Assembly (NCBI RefSeq): GCF_015209595.1 | Contig: NZ_JADEYS010000006.1 | Span: 62,001 to 126,000 of the forward strand | Source of the DNA: Pontibacterium sinense | GTDB lineage: Bacteria > Pseudomonadota > Gammaproteobacteria > Pseudomonadales > Balneatricaceae | Length of the DNA stretch: 64,000 bases | Reading direction: 5' to 3' | Shown here: in pieces, positions 35,851 to 45,140 of the stretch | Layout: each line of letters starts with the position of its first letter | Position numbering within the stretch: position 1 is the stretch's first letter | Program-made: the position numbers and the translations under genes | Notes under the pieces: generated by a model | What the model was told of the DNA's origin: nothing | Database searches by the model: none | What the model saw: only the letters and a program-made list of their open reading frames with translations

Positions 35851-35929
35851 CTACAAGGTATTGACCATTTGGCCGCCGTCCATGGTGATAACCGAGCCGG
35901 GCATAAATGATCCCGCATCGCTGGCGAAA
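35851..35929 (-). pseudogene. C-terminal remnant of a short-chain dehydrogenase
   Basis: Encodes LFASDAGSFMPGSVITMDGG then QMVNTL and stop, the standard end of an SDR oxidoreductase. Everything upstream of it is missing: the reading frame runs directly into the hydrolase remnant at a short overlap of sequence. Confidence 0.75.
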
Positions 35930-36328
35930 AGCGTGCGCCTTCCTCATTCGTCCAGGCAATCACTTCGATCGGGTGTTCGGTTTCAATCTGATGTTCATGC
36001 AGGGTTTCAAGTACTTCTACTCCGGCCGATACACCGTAGACTCCATTGTACTTGCCTCCGGTTGGCTGAGGCTGTAATCACCGGTGGCAGGCTGCGATCG
36101 CGACCGTGACGGGCGATCGAAGATGTTGCCCATATGATCGATGGTCACGATACAGCCGACGTTTTCGCACCATTGAATAATGAGGTCCCGCCCGGCTTTA
36201 TCCTCGTCGGTCAGCGCCTGACGGTTACAGCCGCCGTTGGCCGTAGCGCCGATCTTTGCCATGGCTTGCAATCGCATCCGGAGCCGCTCGCCGCTCGTCT
36301 CTACCGTCATCACGTCTGACTTTTTCAT
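35925..36328 (-). pseudogene. N-terminal remnant of an M20-type Zn-dependent amidohydrolase
   Basis: Begins at ATG 36328 (AGGACAATTAACA upstream). Encodes RLRMRLQAMAKIGAT, ALTDEDKAGRDLIIQWCENVG and MGNIFDR, the N-terminus of allantoate/N-carbamoyl-amino-acid hydrolases. After a frameshift near 36065 it resumes as GVYGVSAGVEVLETLHEH and EVIAWTNEEGARFSPAM. It then stops being homologous at about 35925, where the SDR remnant starts. Roughly the first third of a 400-residue enzyme remains. Confidence 0.8.
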
Positions 36329-36365
36329 TGTTAATTGTCCTGTTTTTTGGGCCCAAAATGGGTCG

Positions 36366-36878
36366 CTATGGCGACAGTCGCTCTATGTTCCAGCTATCGT
36401 TTTGGTCTCTCATATACTGGAATCTATCGTGTAATTGGCTGGCGCCACCTTGCCAGAACTCGATCTGCGAAAGATGTACCCGGGACCCACCCCAAAACTT
36501 AGGCAGTGGAACCTCAGTGTCAGTGAAGGAGCGCTTGAGCGCTTTGAACTTGTCTTCGAGCAACCGGCGGGATGAGATGACTTGCTTGGCTCGGATGCCC
36601 AAGCGCCTAGCTGACTGTTGCGTGGTCGCAGCAAAAAATAACGCAGGGTTTCTGCACGAGAAAGCATGCTTGCCTGAGCTGAAATAATCACCTGCCGTTC
36701 TCGGCCTAGCCATTAAAACATCAGTGATACACGAGGGTTTCCCTTAATCTGCTGTGCTTTCCGGCTGTCCAGATTGGTGAAAAACACGCAACCCTGATCA
36801 TCAAAGTGTTTCAACAGCACATTGGCAGAGAAGGTTGCCCGTTGGTATCAACAGTCGTGAGGCTTATGGCGTTGGGCT
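36366..36878 (-). pseudogene. pdxH: pdxH (pyridoxamine 5'-phosphate oxidase) remnant
   Basis: The C-terminal three quarters of PdxH in pieces: [17 protein letters not shown], then (shifted frame) [20 protein letters not shown] and NPRVSLMF-stop, then SQLGAWAS, then (shifted again) [20 protein letters not shown] and [20 protein letters not shown] with the natural stop. At least two frameshifts and one nonsense codon. The 5' end breaks off exactly where the degenerate tRNA-tail repeat begins (36879/36880). Confidence 0.88.
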
Positions 36879-36879
36879 C

Positions 36880-37055
36880 GCCATCCGAATTTTTAAGGAA
36901 AAAGCCTTGGTTTAGCGACTGGCGCTTTTTTGTATCTGCGATATTTGATAGGAAGGTGAGCCCCCCGTAGTGTCAACCTGAGCTGCGTAGGTGCGTGTAG
37001 CGAGATAACAGCGGAGATTTCGATACTGGCGCAGAAAGGACGAAGTCCTATCCTT
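36880..37055 (+). repeat. degenerate third copy of the tRNA-Ser tail repeat
   Basis: Starts GCCATCCGAATTT, that is, with the tRNA discriminator and CCA plus its flank. It continues with a changed terminator-like stretch (GCCTTGGTTTAGCGACTGGC then TTTTTT), TGTATCTGCGATATTTGAT and GTGTAGCGAGATAACAGCGGA, all alignable to 23482-23650. The adjoining 37056-37217 holds no gene. Confidence 0.75.
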
Positions 37056-37217
37056 ATCGCTGTCTATTTGCGTTATTGCGTTCTTGTATAGTGAATTAGA
37101 AGAAGGCGGCGTGGCTTGATGAGTTGTCAGGTGAGATGAACCCCTTGACATTGATGATACTTTCTCTCTCATACATGATCTGTAGCGGACAACGTGTGTG
37201 GTACCGCTTAAGGTTCA

Positions 37218-37940
37218 TTAACCGCTGTTATTGTTCGGGTGCCAGGGCAGCAAACGGTCGGTTTCCTTCTTAACTACGGCGTAGCACTCACAGCAAAGCG
37301 CCTCAAGCTGTGGGCGGTCGAGCACGTTGATATGACCGCGGTGATATTCGATCACTCCAAGTTTCTGCAACTTGCCTGCGGCATCGGTCACACCTTCACG
37401 ACGGACTCCAAGCATGTTGGCAATCAGTTCTTGAGTCATGATCAATTGATTACCCGGCAGGCGGTCTAGTGATAGTAACAACCAGCGGCACAGTTGCTGG
37501 TCGATTGTATGGTGCCGATTGCACACGGCTGTCTGGGCCATCTGGGTGATCAAGGATTGCGTATATCTCAGTAGCAACAGCAACAAATCTCCGTGGCGGT
37601 CAAATTCCTCCTTGAGGCGAAGCGCCGAGAGCTGGAGGGCAGAACCGGCACTCTGAACCAGCGCGCGGCTGGGGGTACTCTCACCGCCCATAAATAAACT
37701 TACTCCAACCAAACCTTCATTACCCACCACCGAAATTTCTGCAGAGGCACCGTTTTCCATCACGTTGAGCAACGAAATGATGGAGTCTGTCGGGAAGAAC
37801 ACCTCCTGCTGAATCTCGCCTGCCTCGTATAACACTTTACCGAGTGGAAGAGTGATCGGTTTGAGGTAGGGAAATAGACGCTTCTGCACCTCGGCAGGTA
37901 AAGACATCAATAAATGGTTTTGTTGTGCAGAGAAGTGCAT
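37218..37940 (-). CDS. Crp/Fnr-family regulator
   Basis: 240 residues: an N-terminal cyclic-nucleotide-binding-like beta barrel (LPLGKVLYEAGEIQQEVFFP, EISVVGNEGLVGVSLFMGG) and a C-terminal winged helix (MTQELIANMLGVRREGVTDA). It lacks the four-cysteine Fe-S cluster pattern of FNR and the usual cAMP-binding arginine block of CRP, so the ligand is unclear. Divergent from the hflK-hflC-acnA-enzyme I genes across about 300 bp of promoter region (37941-38238). Confidence 0.9.
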   Translation of the reverse strand: MHFSAQQNHLLMSLPAEVQKRLFPYLKPITLPLGKVLYEAGEIQQEVFFPTDSIISLLNVMENGASAEISVVGNEGLVGVSLFMGGESTPSRALVQSAGSALQLSALRLKEEFDRHGDLLLLLLRYTQSLITQMAQTAVCNRHHTIDQQLCRWLLLSLDRLPGNQLIMTQELIANMLGVRREGVTDAAGKLQKLGVIEYHRGHINVLDRPQLEALCCECYAVVKKETDRLLPWHPNNNSG

Positions 37941-38238
37941 TTTTCATACCTGAATATCTTTCAAAATTCATCGTCTTCAATAAGAAACGGCACATGTGTG
38001 CAGTACAGTTCCGAATGAGTCATCTGGCAAGTCCGTTCATCCTCAAATAGCGATTTATGTTCGATAGCGAACCGACTGTTTTCAGAAGGGCGCGTAATCT
38101 GAACCTAAGGTTGCGTAACGTTGTTACCGAAGTTACTTACACCACATAACCTTGTGGTCATCAAATCTGGGCAGTCTAACAATGGCGCTACAGTCACTGT
38201 TATTCCAAGGTCAAACGGGATCAGGAGCGACATGTGAA

Positions 38239-39302
38239 ATGATTATTCAAGGCAGTAAAGGGGATCAACCGGACCCTTGGCGTAACCGGCAGAAACTCGA
38301 TTTTAATCCAGGCCGTCTGATGGAGGAGTGGCTAAATCGCTACCGTCAAGCGCCACCGGGCGGTCGCCGTTCCCGTATCGCTATGCTAGTGGTATTTGTC
38401 TTAGCCGGATTTGGTTTATGGACCGCTTATTATACCGTACCGAGTGACTCGGTTGCGGTGGTGCAACGCTTTGGAAAATACATCTACGAGGTGCCGCCAG
38501 GCCTGCATTTTAAGCTGCCTCTGGGTATGGATATCGCCACCATTGTGCCTGTTAAACGTCAGCTTAAGCAGGAGTTTGGTTTTGCAACGCCCGGTGCCAG
38601 AGATCCCTACCAAAGCCCCCGGGTTCGTGACCAGAGACGTGAAACTCAGATGGTCACCGGTGATCTCAATGCGGCGTTGGTGGAATGGGTGGTTCAGTAT
38701 CGCATCGCCGACCCGGTTAAATTTCTGTTTGAGGTACGCGAACCTGCTGAGACCCTGCGCTATGTGTCTGAATCTGTCATGCGAGAAGTGGTGGGTGATC
38801 GTACCGTCGACGAAGTGATTACTGTAGGGCGTCAGGAGATCGAGATCGAAGCGCTCGCCAGGATGCAAAGTCTCTCCACTAAATACGTCATGGGGATCAG
38901 TATTGATCAAGTCCAGCTGAAAAATATCAACCCTCCGTTACCGGTGCAAGATTCCTTTAACTAGGTCAATCAGGCTCAGCAGGAAAAGGAGAAGCTGATT
39001 AATGAGGCACGGCGTGATTACAACAAAGTGATTCCTCTGGCTGAAGGGGAAAAAGACCAGCGGATTCGCGAAGCCGATGGTTATCGGCTTAAACGTATTA
39101 ATGAAGCAGAAGGTGATGCGGCGCGATTCAGCGCTTGTTGGATGAATACCGTAAGGCGCCGGAAGTTACCCGGCGGCGTATCTATATAGAGACCCTGCAG
39201 GAAGTGCTACCGGATATTCAGGCGAAGGTGATCGTTGATATACAAGCCGGTGGCATTTTGCCGTTACTTAATTTGAACTCACGCAGCGAGTTACAGCCAT
39301 GA
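38239..39302 (+). pseudogene. hflK: hflK (disrupted)
   Basis: Band-7/SPFH protein: Pro/Gly-rich N-terminus (GDQPDPWRNRQK), one membrane helix (RIAMLVVFVLAGFGLWTAYY), SPFH domain (VVQRFGKYIYEVPPGLHFKLP), and NPPLPVQDSFN, where a TAG at 38962-38964 replaces the Glu normally before VNQAQQEKEKL. A one-base deletion near 39135 shifts the frame before EYRKAPEVTRRRIYIETLQE, which then runs to the natural stop overlapping hflC's ATG. Two independent lesions argue for a true pseudogene; a shortened 241-residue SPFH protein could still be made. Confidence 0.85.
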
Positions 39303-40303
39303 ATCGTATGAAATGGACCGGTCTTTTCGTGCTGGTCGTGCTGGTTCCTTACCTGTTTTTCAGCTCGGTATATACCGTCAGTGAAGTCGAACAGGTAATT
39401 ATTACCCAGTTTGGTAAACCGGTGGGGGCTCCAGTGACAGAGGCAGGCCTGAAGCTGAAGCTGCCCTTCATTCAGGAGGTCAATGCTATCGATAAGCGGG
39501 TACTTGAATGGGATGGTAATCCGTCGGATATGCCCACCAAGGATAAGCTTTACATCTCTGTTGATCTTTTTGCCCGTTGGCGCATCACCGATCCTCTACA
39601 ATATTTTTTGCGGCTACGTGATGAACGCAGTGCTCAGTCCCGTTTGGACGACATTCTGGGCAGCGAGACCCGCAATGCAGTGGCCAAGCATGAGCTCATC
39701 GAAATTATCCGCACCACCAAGGATCGTGTACCGTTGCGCGATGCATTACTGAGTGGAGGTGAGCGCGCACTGGATACGAGCGCTTGGGTACCGATCCAAA
39801 AAGGGCGCCAGCAGGTAGAAGGGGAAATCTTTGTCGCGGCAGCTGAAAAAGTGCGGATATTCGGCATTGAGTTGCTCGATATTCGCTTCAAGCGCATTAA
39901 TTACAACGAAAGTGTGCGTCCAAAAATTTACGATCGGATGATCAGCGAACGGCGTCAGATCGCCGAGCGATTCTTATCGGAAGGTAACGGTGAGGCCGCA
40001 CGTATCAGGGGCGATCGGGTACGGGATCTGGATAAGATCCAGTCCGAAGCTTACCGGCAGGTAGAGGAGATACGAGGGCAGGCTGATGCCAAAGCGACCG
40101 AAATTTACGCGCGCGCCTACAACCTGAATCCTGAATCCGTGGCTTTCTATGAGTTCACCCGCAGTCTGCAGGCGTATAAAGCCGTGATCTCGCAGAATAC
40201 GACGTTGGTGCTTTCTACCGACAGTGAATTGTTCAAGTATTTGAAGGGAATGGAGCCGAAAGGTCCTGTCTCACCCGCGGACGTGATGCAAGCCCCACAG
40301 TGA
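39299..40303 (+). CDS. hflC: HflC, SPFH/band-7 protease modulator
   Basis: 334 residues, intact. N-terminal signal-anchor (TGLFVLVVLVPYLFFSSVYTV), SPFH domain (EQVIITQFGKPVGAPVTEAG, LYISVDLFARWRI), and a coiled coil with SERRQIAERFLSEGNGEAAR and QADAKATEIYARAYN typical of HflC. HflC normally forms a periplasmic cage with HflK around FtsH. Here its partner gene is broken, and it lies outside the usual hfq-hflX context, so it may be a second, accessory set. Overlaps the end of hflK by 4 bp. Confidence 0.92.
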   Translation: MNRMKWTGLFVLVVLVPYLFFSSVYTVSEVEQVIITQFGKPVGAPVTEAGLKLKLPFIQEVNAIDKRVLEWDGNPSDMPTKDKLYISVDLFARWRITDPLQYFLRLRDERSAQSRLDDILGSETRNAVAKHELIEIIRTTKDRVPLRDALLSGGERALDTSAWVPIQKGRQQVEGEIFVAAAEKVRIFGIELLDIRFKRINYNESVRPKIYDRMISERRQIAERFLSEGNGEAARIRGDRVRDLDKIQSEAYRQVEEIRGQADAKATEIYARAYNLNPESVAFYEFTRSLQAYKAVISQNTTLVLSTDSELFKYLKGMEPKGPVSPADVMQAPQ

Positions 40304-40356
40304 AGACAGGTGGCAGACATGATAGCCCGTATCCTGCTTATTCTCTGGGGTAACTT

Positions 40357-43059
40357 ATGACCGATGCACAGAACTACCATGCCGAGCTGCAGCGAACCTT
40401 GAAGGTTGGAGCGCAGACCTATCGTTACTACTCCTTACCCGCTGCCTACGCTTTGCTGGGTGATCTTTCCCGATTGCCTTTTGCCATGAAAATTGTGCTG
40501 GAAAACCTGTTACGTCACGAAGATGGAATGCATGTCTCTTGGGCGCAGGTCCAGTCGCTGAGCGGCTGGCTGGCGCAAGGTCAGTCAACGGAAGAGATCA
40601 GTTTTATGCCGACGCGTATCCTGATGCAGGATTTCACGGGTGTGCCTGCGCTGGTGGATTTGGCGGCGATGCGTGATGCGCTGGCTGAAGTCGGAGGCGA
40701 TCCGGGGCTGATCAGTCCTCAGGTTCCGGTGGATCTGGTGATAGACCACTCGGTCACGGTGGATCGGGCTGGGGACCGGGCGGCCTTTGACGACAACGTG
40801 CGTCAGGAGATGCAACGTAACCACGAACGTTACACTTTCCTGCGTTGGGGGCAGGAGGCGTTTGATAACGTTCGTGTGGTACCACCGGGCACAGGTATCT
40901 GTCATCAGGTCAATCTGGAATATCTGGGGCGTGTGGTGTGGTCACAGCCGATGGAAGATGGTGAGTTGCTGGCGTATCCCGATACGCTGGTGGGGATGGA
41001 CAGTCATACCACCATGATTAATGGGCTTGGCATTCTGGGGTGGGGGGTAGGCGGAATTGAGGCCGAAGCCGCGATGCTCGGACAACCGATCAGCCTGCAA
41101 CTGCCACAGGTGGTTGGTGTCGAATTGAGCGGTCGCTTACCGCCGGGAAGTACCGCCACCGATCTGGTATTGAGGGTGACTGAACTCTTGCGACAGCACG
41201 GTGTAGTGGGGTGCTTCGTAGAATTTTGCGGTAGTGGTTTGTCCGGTCTGAGCCTGCCTGATCGCGCGACCATCGCCAATATGGCACCGGAATACGGTGC
41301 AACCTGCGGTATATTTCCCATTGATGAGGAAACGCTGCGCTATCTGACGCTAACCGGGCGCGATCCGCAGCAGGTTGCCTTGGTAGAAGCCTATGCGCGT
41401 GTTCAGGGGCTTTGGCATGATGACCGGACACCGTTAGCGTCCTACAGCATTATGTTGCCACTGGATCTGGCCAGTATTATCCCCTGTGTTGCGGGGCCGC
41501 GCCGACCGCAGGATCGTCTGCCGTTGCCCGATGTCTCAGCTGCCTTCGAGCAGTTTGTGTTGGAACAAGGGAGGCCGGTTCTTGAGCCGCCCCGATCCTG
41601 TCCGGTGCTCGGTAAATCCTACTCTTTACACGATGGTGCGGTGGTGATCGCGGCGATTACCAGTTGTACGAATACGTCTAACCCTGCGGTGATGATGGCT
41701 GCCGGATTACTGGCACGTAATGCCCGTTTGCACGGTCTGCAAGTCGCACCTTGGGTTAAAACCTCGCTTGCTCCGGGTTCCAAAGTGGTGACCGATTACC
41801 TGCAGGCCGCGGGACTACAGGCAGATCTGGACTATCTGGGGTTCAATCTGGTGGGGTACGGTTGCACTACCTGTATCGGCAATTCAGGTCCGCTGGACCC
41901 CGCTATCGCGGGGACGATTGTTCAGCATAAACTCAGCGTTTGCGCTGTGCTTTCCGGTAATCGTAACTTTGAGGGAAGAATCCATCCGAAGGTAGCGGCA
42001 AGCTTTCTCTGCTCGCCACCACTGGTTGTTGCTTACGCTCTGGCTGGCCGGGTCAATTTGGATCTTTCGAGAGAGCCTCTGGGCGAAGACCCGAGCGGCC
42101 AGCCGGTATTTCTTCGCGACCTCTGGCCCGATGCCAAAGAGATTGCAGACACCGTTACCGCGCATGTTCATCAGACACAGTTTCAACAACGCTATGCTAA
42201 CGTGTTTGCCGGTTCACACGACTGGCAGGCACTGGCGATAAGCGACAGCCAGCGCTATCCCTGGAATAGCAGCAGCACATATGTGCGTCATCCCAGTTAT
42301 TTTGATGGTTTGCAGCCGAATCCGAACGTTGTAGAAGATATCGTTGAAGCAAGGATTCTGGCGCTGCTCGGTGATAGCGTCACCACCGATCACATCTCTC
42401 CTGCGGGCAGTATCGCAGAAGACAGCCCGGCGGGTGCGTACCTGCAGAGCCGGGGGTTGGATCCCGCTGACTTCAACTCTTACGGCAGTCGTCGTGGCAA
42501 CCACGAAGTGATGATGCGTGGTACGTTCGCCAATCCACGTTTGCAAAACCTGATGACTCCGCAACAGAGGGGAGGAGTCACACGGCTGGTGCCATCATCT
42601 GAGATCGTCAGCATCTTTGCCGCGGCGCAGTACTTTCGGCAGCAGGGAACGCCGTTGGTGGTGTTCGCCGGTGCAGAATATGGCACTGGATCTTCCCGTG
42701 ACTGGGCTGCCAAAGGGCCTTATCTGCTCGGCGTGCGTGCAGTCATTGCACAGAGCTTTGAGCGGATTCATCGATCCAACCTGATTGGTATGGGGATTCT
42801 GCCTCTGGAGCTGGAAGAAGGTTCTCTCCTGAGTGCACAGAAACTGACTGGCGACGAGCGTATCAGTATCGAGGCGTTAGCAGGTCTGACTCAGGGCAGC
42901 CGTGTCGATGTTCAGGTTTTTCCTGAGGCCGGTGTTCCTTGGGTGCTCAAGGTTCGCTGCCGTATTGATACCGGAGATGAACTGCGATTTTTCCGTCATG
43001 GCGGAATTTTGCAGTGTCGTTTACGTGAACTTATCGCCCAGCTGCCTGATAAAACATGA
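40357..43059 (+). CDS. acnA: aconitate hydratase A
   Basis: 900 residues, the length of AcnA/IRP-type aconitases. The [4Fe-4S] ligands are the cysteines in ITSCTNTSNPAVMMAAG and GYGCTTCIGNSG. The swivel domain has FAGAEYGTGSSRDWAAKGP with the substrate-binding serine. Converts citrate to isocitrate through cis-aconitate. Begins 53 bp after hflC, apparently in the same transcript, and is followed 28 bp on by the enzyme-I-like gene. Whether it is the cell's main aconitase or an accessory copy cannot be told here. Confidence 0.96.
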   Translation: MTDAQNYHAELQRTLKVGAQTYRYYSLPAAYALLGDLSRLPFAMKIVLENLLRHEDGMHVSWAQVQSLSGWLAQGQSTEEISFMPTRILMQDFTGVPALVDLAAMRDALAEVGGDPGLISPQVPVDLVIDHSVTVDRAGDRAAFDDNVRQEMQRNHERYTFLRWGQEAFDNVRVVPPGTGICHQVNLEYLGRVVWSQPMEDGELLAYPDTLVGMDSHTTMINGLGILGWGVGGIEAEAAMLGQPISLQLPQVVGVELSGRLPPGSTATDLVLRVTELLRQHGVVGCFVEFCGSGLSGLSLPDRATIANMAPEYGATCGIFPIDEETLRYLTLTGRDPQQVALVEAYARVQGLWHDDRTPLASYSIMLPLDLASIIPCVAGPRRPQDRLPLPDVSAAFEQFVLEQGRPVLEPPRSCPVLGKSYSLHDGAVVIAAITSCTNTSNPAVMMAAGLLARNARLHGLQVAPWVKTSLAPGSKVVTDYLQAAGLQADLDYLGFNLVGYGCTTCIGNSGPLDPAIAGTIVQHKLSVCAVLSGNRNFEGRIHPKVAASFLCSPPLVVAYALAGRVNLDLSREPLGEDPSGQPVFLRDLWPDAKEIADTVTAHVHQTQFQQRYANVFAGSHDWQALAISDSQRYPWNSSSTYVRHPSYFDGLQPNPNVVEDIVEARILALLGDSVTTDHISPAGSIAEDSPAGAYLQSRGLDPADFNSYGSRRGNHEVMMRGTFANPRLQNLMTPQQRGGVTRLVPSSEIVSIFAAAQYFRQQGTPLVVFAGAEYGTGSSRDWAAKGPYLLGVRAVIAQSFERIHRSNLIGMGILPLELEEGSLLSAQKLTGDERISIEALAGLTQGSRVDVQVFPEAGVPWVLKVRCRIDTGDELRFFRHGGILQCRLRELIAQLPDKT

Positions 43060-43087
43060 TCAATGCAGCTGAGTAAGAAGGTAAATT

Positions 43088-44728
43088 ATGCATCATAAAG
43101 ACTCGCCGTTTGTTATCTATGGCACCTCGATCTCACCGGGGTTGGGGCAGGGAATTACCCATGTCCATCAGGACTTGCTTGGGCCTATCGATGTGCCCGT
43201 GGATATACCTCACAATCAGGTTGAACAGGAACTGGCACGTCTTGATTTCGCCACCGCAGGCATTTCGAATGATCTTGTCACACTGGCAACACGGGTGGAA
43301 AAAGAGATTGATTTGCGCCTGTCTGAGGTCTTTGGGTCACACCAACTGATGTTGAATGATCCATTACTTCAACAGGAGCTGAGGCAGGAGGTCATCGATA
43401 ATCTGGTCAGTGCCAGTAGTGCCGTAAAGGCGGTGTTCCTGCGATGGGAAAGACGATTTTTGACGTTGGAATCGCAATTCGCCAGAGATAAAGGCGATGA
43501 TATGCGCGATATATCGATCCGTCTGCACAATGCTCTTGTTGGAGTCACGGTCCATCCTCTGGAAGAGATCCCCCAAGGATGTGTCTTGATCGCCTCCAGG
43601 CTGCTGCCATCTGATACCGTTTTTCTCTCTGATCGCGCTATTTCTGCTGTACTTCTTGAATATGGAAGCAGCGGTTCCCATGCTGCCCTGTTTGTCCGCC
43701 AGATGGGGGTGCCCTGCTTGTCAGGGATCCCCGATTTGATGAAGACAGTGCCCGCCGATGTGCTCGCCTTAGTGGATGCAGATGCCGGAAACGTTACCCT
43801 TCGTCCAGAGAAAAGACAGCAGGCTATTTTCCATCAAAAGGTTGAAACGAAAGCTCAGGCATATCGGTTGGCGATAGAAAATGCACGTGGTCCGGCCGTC
43901 ACCCTTGACGGAATTAAAATCTCTGTTGTGGCTAACGTGGGGAGTGATCATGATACCCAGCAGGCGATGATTAACGGTGCTGAAGGTGTAGGTTTGTACC
44001 GTATGGAGCAGGCTTATTTAGGGCGTACAGAACCTCCTTCCACCGCTGAACTGGTCGCTGAGATGACGCAGGTATTAGCAGCGGCCAAGGGGCGTTCGGT
44101 GTGTGTGAGATTGTTGGATGTGGGGGCCGACAAGCCCTTGCCGTTTCTGGCATTCTTTGCCGAATCTAATCCCGCTTTAGGGCGACGGGGGATCCGGTTA
44201 CTGCTGGAGTATCCTGAACTTCTTAGAACGCAGTTACGCGCGGTATTGGAGCTGTCTGGCGAATTTGATGTGCGTATTCTGATACCGATGGTTACGCTGC
44301 CCGAGGATATTGTTGCAGTCAAAGATCTTTTGCTACCGCTTTGTTGTGAGATGCATGTTGGCGTTCCCAAAATCGGCGCAATGATCGAAACACCAGCCGC
44401 CGCATTATCCTCGAAAGCAATCGCGAGACATGTCGATTTTCTGAGTTTCGGAACCAACGACCTCACTCAGTACACCTGTGCGGCCGATCGGGAAAATGCA
44501 TCGGTGGAACGTTATTTTAACGATGCATCTGATCCTATCTTCAGATTACTGTCTCTGGTGCACGAGGATGTACCTCATATGCCATTGTCTGTGTGCGGCG
44601 AACTCGCAGGGCGGCCTGAACATGTTGCCAAACTGCTTACGTGTGGGATACGGACATTAAGTGTTGCGGCTCCTCTGATTCCAATTGTCAAAGAGGCTAT
44701 CCGTAATTGTTCAATCTACTCCGATTGA
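43088..44728 (+). CDS. enzyme-I-like PEP-protein phosphotransferase
   Basis: 546 residues, slightly shorter than E. coli enzyme I (575). The phosphorylated histidine is His198 in EYGSSGSHAALFVRQMGVP (E. coli His189). The PEP-binding barrel has GAEGVGLYRMEQAYL, MVTLPEDIVAVKDLL, SFGTNDLTQYTCAADR and the catalytic Cys503 in VCGELAGRPEH (E. coli Cys502). All catalytic positions are kept. There is no HPr or GAF domain and no neighbouring PTS sugar permease, so its phosphoryl acceptor is unknown. AAGAAGG ribosome site upstream. Confidence 0.9.
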   Translation: MHHKDSPFVIYGTSISPGLGQGITHVHQDLLGPIDVPVDIPHNQVEQELARLDFATAGISNDLVTLATRVEKEIDLRLSEVFGSHQLMLNDPLLQQELRQEVIDNLVSASSAVKAVFLRWERRFLTLESQFARDKGDDMRDISIRLHNALVGVTVHPLEEIPQGCVLIASRLLPSDTVFLSDRAISAVLLEYGSSGSHAALFVRQMGVPCLSGIPDLMKTVPADVLALVDADAGNVTLRPEKRQQAIFHQKVETKAQAYRLAIENARGPAVTLDGIKISVVANVGSDHDTQQAMINGAEGVGLYRMEQAYLGRTEPPSTAELVAEMTQVLAAAKGRSVCVRLLDVGADKPLPFLAFFAESNPALGRRGIRLLLEYPELLRTQLRAVLELSGEFDVRILIPMVTLPEDIVAVKDLLLPLCCEMHVGVPKIGAMIETPAAALSSKAIARHVDFLSFGTNDLTQYTCAADRENASVERYFNDASDPIFRLLSLVHEDVPHMPLSVCGELAGRPEHVAKLLTCGIRTLSVAAPLIPIVKEAIRNCSIYSD

Positions 44729-44858
44729 GTGTTTATGCTGGGCTGCGACTGATAGCTTTGGCGATAATCGACTTGTAAAACCCCTCATCGCGGAGTGCCC
44801 TATGGGGGTTATCCCGAAATATCTGATTGACAACCTGATACTGTTATTCGGAGTGATC

Positions 44859-45140
44859 TCAGGGCCTGCCTAGCCCAACCACCCACGCTGCGAAAAAGAA
44901 TGGGATGATCCAGATACACAACCTGCGAGCGGAGCGCCAGATTTCGAGTAGTTCTCGCTCTCTGATGGCAATCTGGGACACCACTGCGTCATGCACTTCT
45001 TCGCGAGCGGTGTGTACAGCCCGATCTATCTTCAGGGTTAGATACAGGACAATAAGGTGGCAAAGTGTTACAGCTAAGAGACTCAGAAGCAGAAGCCAGC
45101 CTGCGGGTGCCGTTAAATTTACATAGTGAAACTCATACAT
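44859..45140 (-). CDS. small two-helix membrane protein (paralogue of 34541-34822)
   Basis: 93 residues, MYEFHYVNLTAPAGWLLLLS..., aligning end to end without gaps with the protein at 34541, including IAIRERELLEIWRSARR and the ending AAWVVGLGRP. Two membrane helices with a charged cytoplasmic-type linker. Monocistronic, convergent with the enzyme-I-like gene. The 275 bp upstream (45141-45415) shows no gene. Confidence 0.72.
   Translation of the reverse strand: MYEFHYVNLTAPAGWLLLLSLLAVTLCHLIVLYLTLKIDRAVHTAREEVHDAVVSQIAIRERELLEIWRSARRLCIWIIPFFFAAWVVGLGRP

Noticed and set aside
23486-36879. Calling the bracketed segment a confirmed integrative island
   Set aside because: No integrase, transposase or conjugation gene is visible and the right-hand repeat is degenerate; kept as a hypothesis only.
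38962-38964. In-frame TAG of hflK as a recoded codon
   Set aside because: A second lesion (one-base deletion near 39135) follows in the same gene, so decay is the simpler explanation.
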